NCBI GenBank assembly: GCA_030220185.1
Contig: JASPKZ010004202.1
Coordinates: 3,273,001 to 3,337,000 of the forward strand
From: Diploptera punctata
Taxonomy: Eukaryota > Arthropoda > Insecta > Blattodea > Blaberidae
DNA: 64,000 nucleotides
Direction of reading: 5' to 3'
Both the position numbers and the translations under genes were made by a program. This document shows positions 60,504 through 64,000 of this stretch, piece after piece (positions within the stretch are counted from its first letter, which is position 1; each line of letters starts with the position of its first letter). The notes beneath the pieces were generated by a model. The model was not told where the DNA came from and did no database searches. It was given only the letters and a program-made list of their open reading frames with translations.

Positions 60504-61506
60504 CACCCTTAGACAAAAAATGAGTCATCCGCAGAATCTATCAACCGATCGGGGAACTTCGTGAGCGCTCGCAAAAGCCGTATTCACATCAACACGTTTA
60601 CAGTAATTGTACTGGGTTGTTTACTAGTTAATGCAGTGCACACTGAAGCAACATGAAAGAGAGAGTTTGGCTTAGTGTGTTTCCGCGGTCGAGAGGTTTA
60701 ATAGACATAATTTGCGTTCGTAACCTCACGGGTTCGATTCCCGTTCTACTTTTTTTTAAACTGATTGTTAGAATAGCATTTCGCCTGTAATGTAGTTTGA
60801 TATTTAATTTTATATTTGAGTATTATGGCTTTAATGCACACACAAAACACACAAAAAACATAAATTAAAACCTTCTTCTAATAAATAAACGAGGAAATAA
60901 AATATCTTCTAAAATGAAACTTTAACAAAAACAAAATTTATATCGGGTGTATGAACCCTCAGCATCTATTACCGCCCTCAATCTGCGGGGCATTGAGATT
61001 GCCTCCTGCCTATATCCTTGTGTGTGCGCTGAGCCATGGTGAAACTCGATATGATCCATTATAAACAAACTTGTTAGAGGCTGTTGCTTTTGCGCAGACG
61101 TCTGCGCATCACAGTCTATAGAATGCACACATTGAAATCACCTATAACAAACCTTAATGTGGTAAATATAATTGTTACAATAACAAAATTAACATTGATT
61201 TAATTCAAATGTCAAAATAAAATGTTGTATTTAATCCATAAAGCATTTTAATACAAATATCACGAAAAAAACTGCATAATTCAGGACGCGAGACTTCTAC
61301 CTTCATTAACACAAACAGTGACTGCATGCTTTACCGCTGATCTAACAAGACACGTAGGAGTGTCTTCAGTTCATGCCACATAACACAGTAGCTTAGGAAC
61401 TGCACAATTATGACTAGTTTCCTCTTTTGAACCCAGCGCTGTGCTGAGTACAACTTAGAAGAAATGTGCGTTCAAGAGATGACTCAATTTTTTTTATCTA
61501 AGGGTG
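60504..61506 (-). mobile_element. Tc1-like DNA transposon remnant, 1003 bp
   Basis: Inverted ends: CACCCTTAGACAAAAAATGA and GTCATC; complement CACCCTTAGATAAAAAAAAT, TGAGTCATC. TA on both sides (60502-60503, 61507-61508). Minus strand 60922-61128 ends GYRQEAISMPRRLRAVIDAE, GSYTRYKF. SMPRRL-x-AVI-x-A-x-GG-x-TRY is the C-terminal signature of Tc1/Tc3-family transposases. The catalytic DDE region is not recognisable. Confidence 0.8.
60672..60752 (+). other. tRNA-like sequence inside the Tc1-like element
   Basis: TTTCCGCGGTCGAGAGGTTTA as A-box region; CCTCACGGGTTCGATTCCCG as T-arm/B box with a 5-bp stem (ACGGG/CCCGT). A T-run follows at 60750. Probably a SINE head that landed in the transposon, but no 3' SINE body is recognised. 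Confidence 0.5.
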
Positions 61507-61802
61507 TACCTCTTTAATCACCCATACGTACTACATGTCCTGTCCATCACAGTCTACGAGACTTAACTGTTCTTATATCTGGCTTCCAATACATACCACG
61601 TAGCTCACTATAACGTAATTTTCTGTCTGTTCATCTCTTTTTTGGCCCAAATTTTGTCGTACAACTTTATTCTCAAATACTCGTAATCTCCTTTCATCCC
61701 TTAAAGTAAGAGTGTATGTTTCACATCCATATAATATAACTGGTAGAATAACAGTTTTTTAAATATATTTTTAGTTTAACGTTTTTTGAAAGGAGTTGGT
61801 AC

Positions 61803-61890
61803 GACCATTAATATTTTACCTGGAAGAGTTAAGACCTGAATGTCTTGTTTATCTTTCAATCAGATTAGAAATATTAGATTCAAAGAACAA
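61803..61890 (-). mobile_element. LINE-K 3'-end remnant
   Basis: AATATTTTACCTGGAAGAGT, TAAGACCTGAATGTCTTG: diverged form of the LINE-K hairpin end. No tail remains. Confidence 0.55.
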
Positions 61891-61899
61891 TTTAGAGAA

Positions 61900-62080
61900 T
61901 TTTCTATTCTGTTCTATAGTGTTATATTAGCATTGCAGTTTCAACCTATAGGAGTTCGAGATAAAGGAAGACTAAAAACTAAGATAAACTGACGACAAAC
62001 CGCATCTTGATATCTCATAGGAACAGCTCAAGATATATAAACCTAAATAAGTTAATGATGATGACGATAAATACTATTAA
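61900..62080 (+). mobile_element. C-type LINE 3'-end remnant
   Basis: CATTGCAGTTTCAACCTATA, GTTCGAGATAAAGGAAGAC, CCGCATCTTGATATCTCAT, then GATGATGACGAT. It matches 47530-47640 (CATTGCAATATCAACCTAAA) closely in order, so it is the same C-terminus with many breaks. Confidence 0.6.
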
Positions 62081-62189
62081 CATGCCTTGTTTTTTATTTT
62101 GTGATTTAGGATAAGGGAACAGGGAAAATAAAAAATGTGAATTTTTTTAATATCATGGGTCAATAATTACAAGTTTAGGTATCTGTGAG

Positions 62190-62940
62190 GGAGATGTACA
62201 AACTAAAATAACAATGGCAAAAAATGAAACTAAGACATTACATGGAATAATTTGGAACAAAATATTACAAAGGAAACCTAGTATTGAATGCACCTATTTA
62301 GGAACAAAATTAGACCAGTCAAGCGATAACACAGTGGAAATTAAAAATAGGGTGCCAGACGCAGTCTCTGGAGAAACGTCGGGGAACTACAAGCCTCACG
62401 ACCACGGCCTACAGCCCGAAAATCTTCTTCAAGATCATCATACCTTTAAACTCTGTTTGGTGGAGCAATAATATTACAAAACATAGAAAATTACAAATAT
62501 ATCAAACCATAATTCAGAGCATTTTAACATATGGTGCTGAAGTTTGGAAAATTCTTACCAGGGAAATGAAAAGAATTTTAAGTACAGAAATTGATGTTTT
62601 AAGAAGATCAGCTGGAAAATCTAGAATGGATAGAATACGAAATAAAGAAATAAGGGAAATTATGGGTGTACAAGAGGAGCCAGACATCATAGACATTATA
62701 GAAAAGAAAAGATTGCAGTGAAATGGTCATGTCAAAAGAATGCCAGAGCAAAGATTGCCAAAAATTGTTATGGAATGGATCCCAATGGAAAGGAGAAAGA
62801 CTGAAGAAAACTTGGATAGAAAGGGTACAAGCAGCTATGAATATCAAAGGAATGGAGGCAGATCAATGGATGGACAGAAAGGAATGGCGTTTGGTTTCCG
62901 GAAGACGGCGGCAGCTGCCATGATACCGGATGATGATGTT
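62190..62940 (+). mobile_element. LINE-G copy with a GC-rich micro-insertion
   Basis: Plus strand: KPSIECTYLGTKLDQSSDNT, VEIKNR, then a 95-bp GC-rich insertion (about 62351-62446), then QTIIQSILTYGAEVWKILTR, EIDVLRRSAGKSRMDRIRNK, stop, NGHVKRMPEQRLPKIVMEWI, and SGRRRQL with a GATGATGATG tail. Ends with the same GRRRQL-type finish as LINE-B. Broken by one stop (W to stop at the GH block) and frameshifts. Confidence 0.82.
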
Positions 62941-63416
62941 GATGAAACTAAAATGAAAATTTATAAGAGCACAATACAGAATATTTTATCACATGGAAGT
63001 GAAACTTGGTCTTTGACGGAATTACAAAAGAATAAAATTAGAACAGTTCAATTCGATTATTTTAGAAGCAGCCTCCAAATAACAAGACAGGATAAAGTAA
63101 GAAATGCATTCCTTTGGAGAGAAATGAATGTCACCACACCTGTTGTTAAGAGGATTGAAAATCAAACGCTTAAATGTTATGGCCATGTACAAATAATGGA
63201 AAATGAAAGATGGCCAAAAATTATATACCAATGGTCATCCCCCTGGAAGAAATAAACGTGGTAGACCAAGATGAAAATGGAAAACCTACGTCAGAACCAT
63301 AATGGATGATAGGAATTTTAAAGAGGGAGATTGGAATGATAGAGATAAATGGAAACTGAAGACGGCAAACCTATAAGTGGGAGAAAGCCGAAGAAGAAGA
63401 AGAAGAAGAAGAAGGA
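62941..63416 (+). mobile_element. LINE-F copy
   Basis: Plus strand: MKIYKSTIQNILSHGSETWS, LTELQKNKIRTVQFDYFR, VVKRIENQTLKCYGHVQIME, NERWPKIIYQWSSPWKK, stop, then GTGGTAGACCAAGATG (GRPR) and a GAAGAAGAAG tail to 63416. WYGH has become CYGH, and a 1-base change breaks the GRP block. The 5' end abuts the GAT tail of LINE-G directly. Confidence 0.87.
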
Positions 63417-63892
63417 TAAGATTTGGCCCTATTCTCTAACTAGGAACGAAAGGAAAAGATGATGATAAGATTTAAGAACTAAGGCATTCAAGTAATGATG
63501 AACTTGAATTTTGGCTGATGTTGTAAAGAGAGGTTAGTTTTATGTAAGATTTGTTAAATTCATTCATTCCTTTGTAAATATTTGTCTCTTTTTAAGAGAA
63601 ATTGCTTCTCGTTTACCGGTGTTCACGAGGAAGTGAAGTTTCTTTTTCGTCAAGCGCTGCCATGTGACTCATTTCCCATGTCATATGTCAATATTTACTC
63701 GACTCTTCTCCTAAATATCTTCTGCACTCGCAGCAAATTCACCTCCAGGTGACAAATAAAATTCTTTCATGATACGAGAACAAATACCAAACTTAATCAC
63801 GCCCTTCGCATCCAAACACTATACATTCAACTAATTAAGTCGTCTTAATTCTTAAGCAAATTAACAGTACATTTTTACATCTCTAATCTTAT
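63417..63892. other. unassigned stretch
   Basis: No frame above about 40 codons, no repeat recognised. Confidence 0.4.
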
Positions 63893-64000
63893 GCGATAGA
63901 GTAGTGGTAATGTTCCTTGCCTCTAGTTCTGAGGGCCGCGGGTTCTAAACCCGGTCTGGGTCCTTCCGGGAGGGACTTTAAGCTGTGAGTCTGAAGAATT
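63893..64000 (+). mobile_element. SINE-3, cut by the window edge
   Basis: GCGATAGAGTAGTGGTAATG head, GGGTTCTAAACCC B box, TCTGGGTCC, GGGAGGGACTTTAAGCTGTG. Same order as 20006-20130. The 3' end lies outside. Confidence 0.75.

Larger units (their letters stand above)
60306..61802 (-). mobile_element. LINE-A copy split by a Tc1-like element
   Basis: Left 60306-60503: ACTAACTCACTGGCTC to GTTTTCCCTCTGGTTTTCC. Right 61507-61802: minus strand continues upstream through the WAGH region (CTGTCCATCACAGTCTACGA on plus) to GAGTGTATGTTTCACATCCA and TTTTTTGAAAGGAGTTGG. The two halves are consecutive in LINE-A apart from about 45 bp around the target. Confidence 0.85.

Noticed and set aside
1..64000. Bacterial-type operons, riboswitches, terminators or phage genes
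   Set aside because: No ribosome-binding sites, gene spacing or proteins of that kind. All evidence is for animal nuclear repeats.

Overview
The window looks like non-coding, transposon-filled DNA from an animal nuclear genome, most likely an insect. The A+T content is high, simple repeats are abundant, and almost every recognisable coding stretch is a decayed mobile element. The abundant LINE with the motif RWAGHVARM recalls families I associate with cockroach genomes; that is recollection, not a search result. I found no host protein-coding gene, no rRNA gene and no tRNA gene that looks functional. tRNA-like stretches are present, but they appear to be SINE heads or remnants.

Family names used here are local labels. 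LINE-A to LINE-G and the C-type group are RTE/BovB-like non-LTR retrotransposons. They are known almost only from 5'-truncated pieces carrying the ORF2 C-terminus (YGCETWTL, then R-W-x-GH-x-x-R-M, then GRP-x-x-RW). The stop codon lies only a few bases before a short tandem-repeat tail: GTAA type for A, GATA for B, GAT for C-type, GAA for E and F. LINE-K and LINE-J are CR1/Jockey-like, with tails of TTA and TAC triplets. SINE-1 to SINE-5 have tRNA-derived heads. There are two Helitron-like families (H1, H2), three Tc1/mariner-type elements with TA target duplications, one TTAA-flanked element, a CACTG-ended family flanked by TWA triplets, and several fold-back repeats. One piece comes from a Penelope-like GIY-YIG endonuclease.

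Layout. 0-10 kb: LINE debris, a 0.8 kb CACACT-type repeat, a Penelope piece, and LINE-B nested in LINE-A. 10-14 kb: Helitron H1 carrying a SINE-1 and an internally deleted LINE-B. 14-16 kb: four tandem copies of a LINE coding segment. 16-20 kb: stacked LINEs D, A, E, K. 20-22.7 kb: SINE nested in SINE, then element P. 22.7-28.4 kb: a long C-type LINE that still shows endonuclease pieces, split by a mariner-type element with perfect ends, swollen by about 76 in-frame copies of a 51-bp unit of its own ORF, and split again by a SINE with a 16-bp target duplication. 28-35 kb: inverted-repeat element, CACTG element, a dimer of element P, a Helitron and LINEs. 35-50 kb: dense nested LINEs and SINEs, including LINE-K with a 264-residue open frame, an RT core split by a mariner-type element, and an RNase H fragment. 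50-57 kb: TTAA element, 81-bp and 168-bp tandem arrays, Helitrons of both families, and a 1-kb GAT-type repeat. 57-64 kb: CACTG element, LINE-B, element P, a Tc1-like element and LINEs, ending in a SINE-3 cut by the window edge.

These parts do not form a pathway. Their relation is chronological: target duplications and broken reading frames show which element landed in which. The observations most worth following are the in-frame 51-bp expansion of a LINE ORF, element P, the CACTG family with its unusual protein fragment, and the LINE-B 5'-plus-3' end derivative. Coordinates of element edges without target duplications are approximate.
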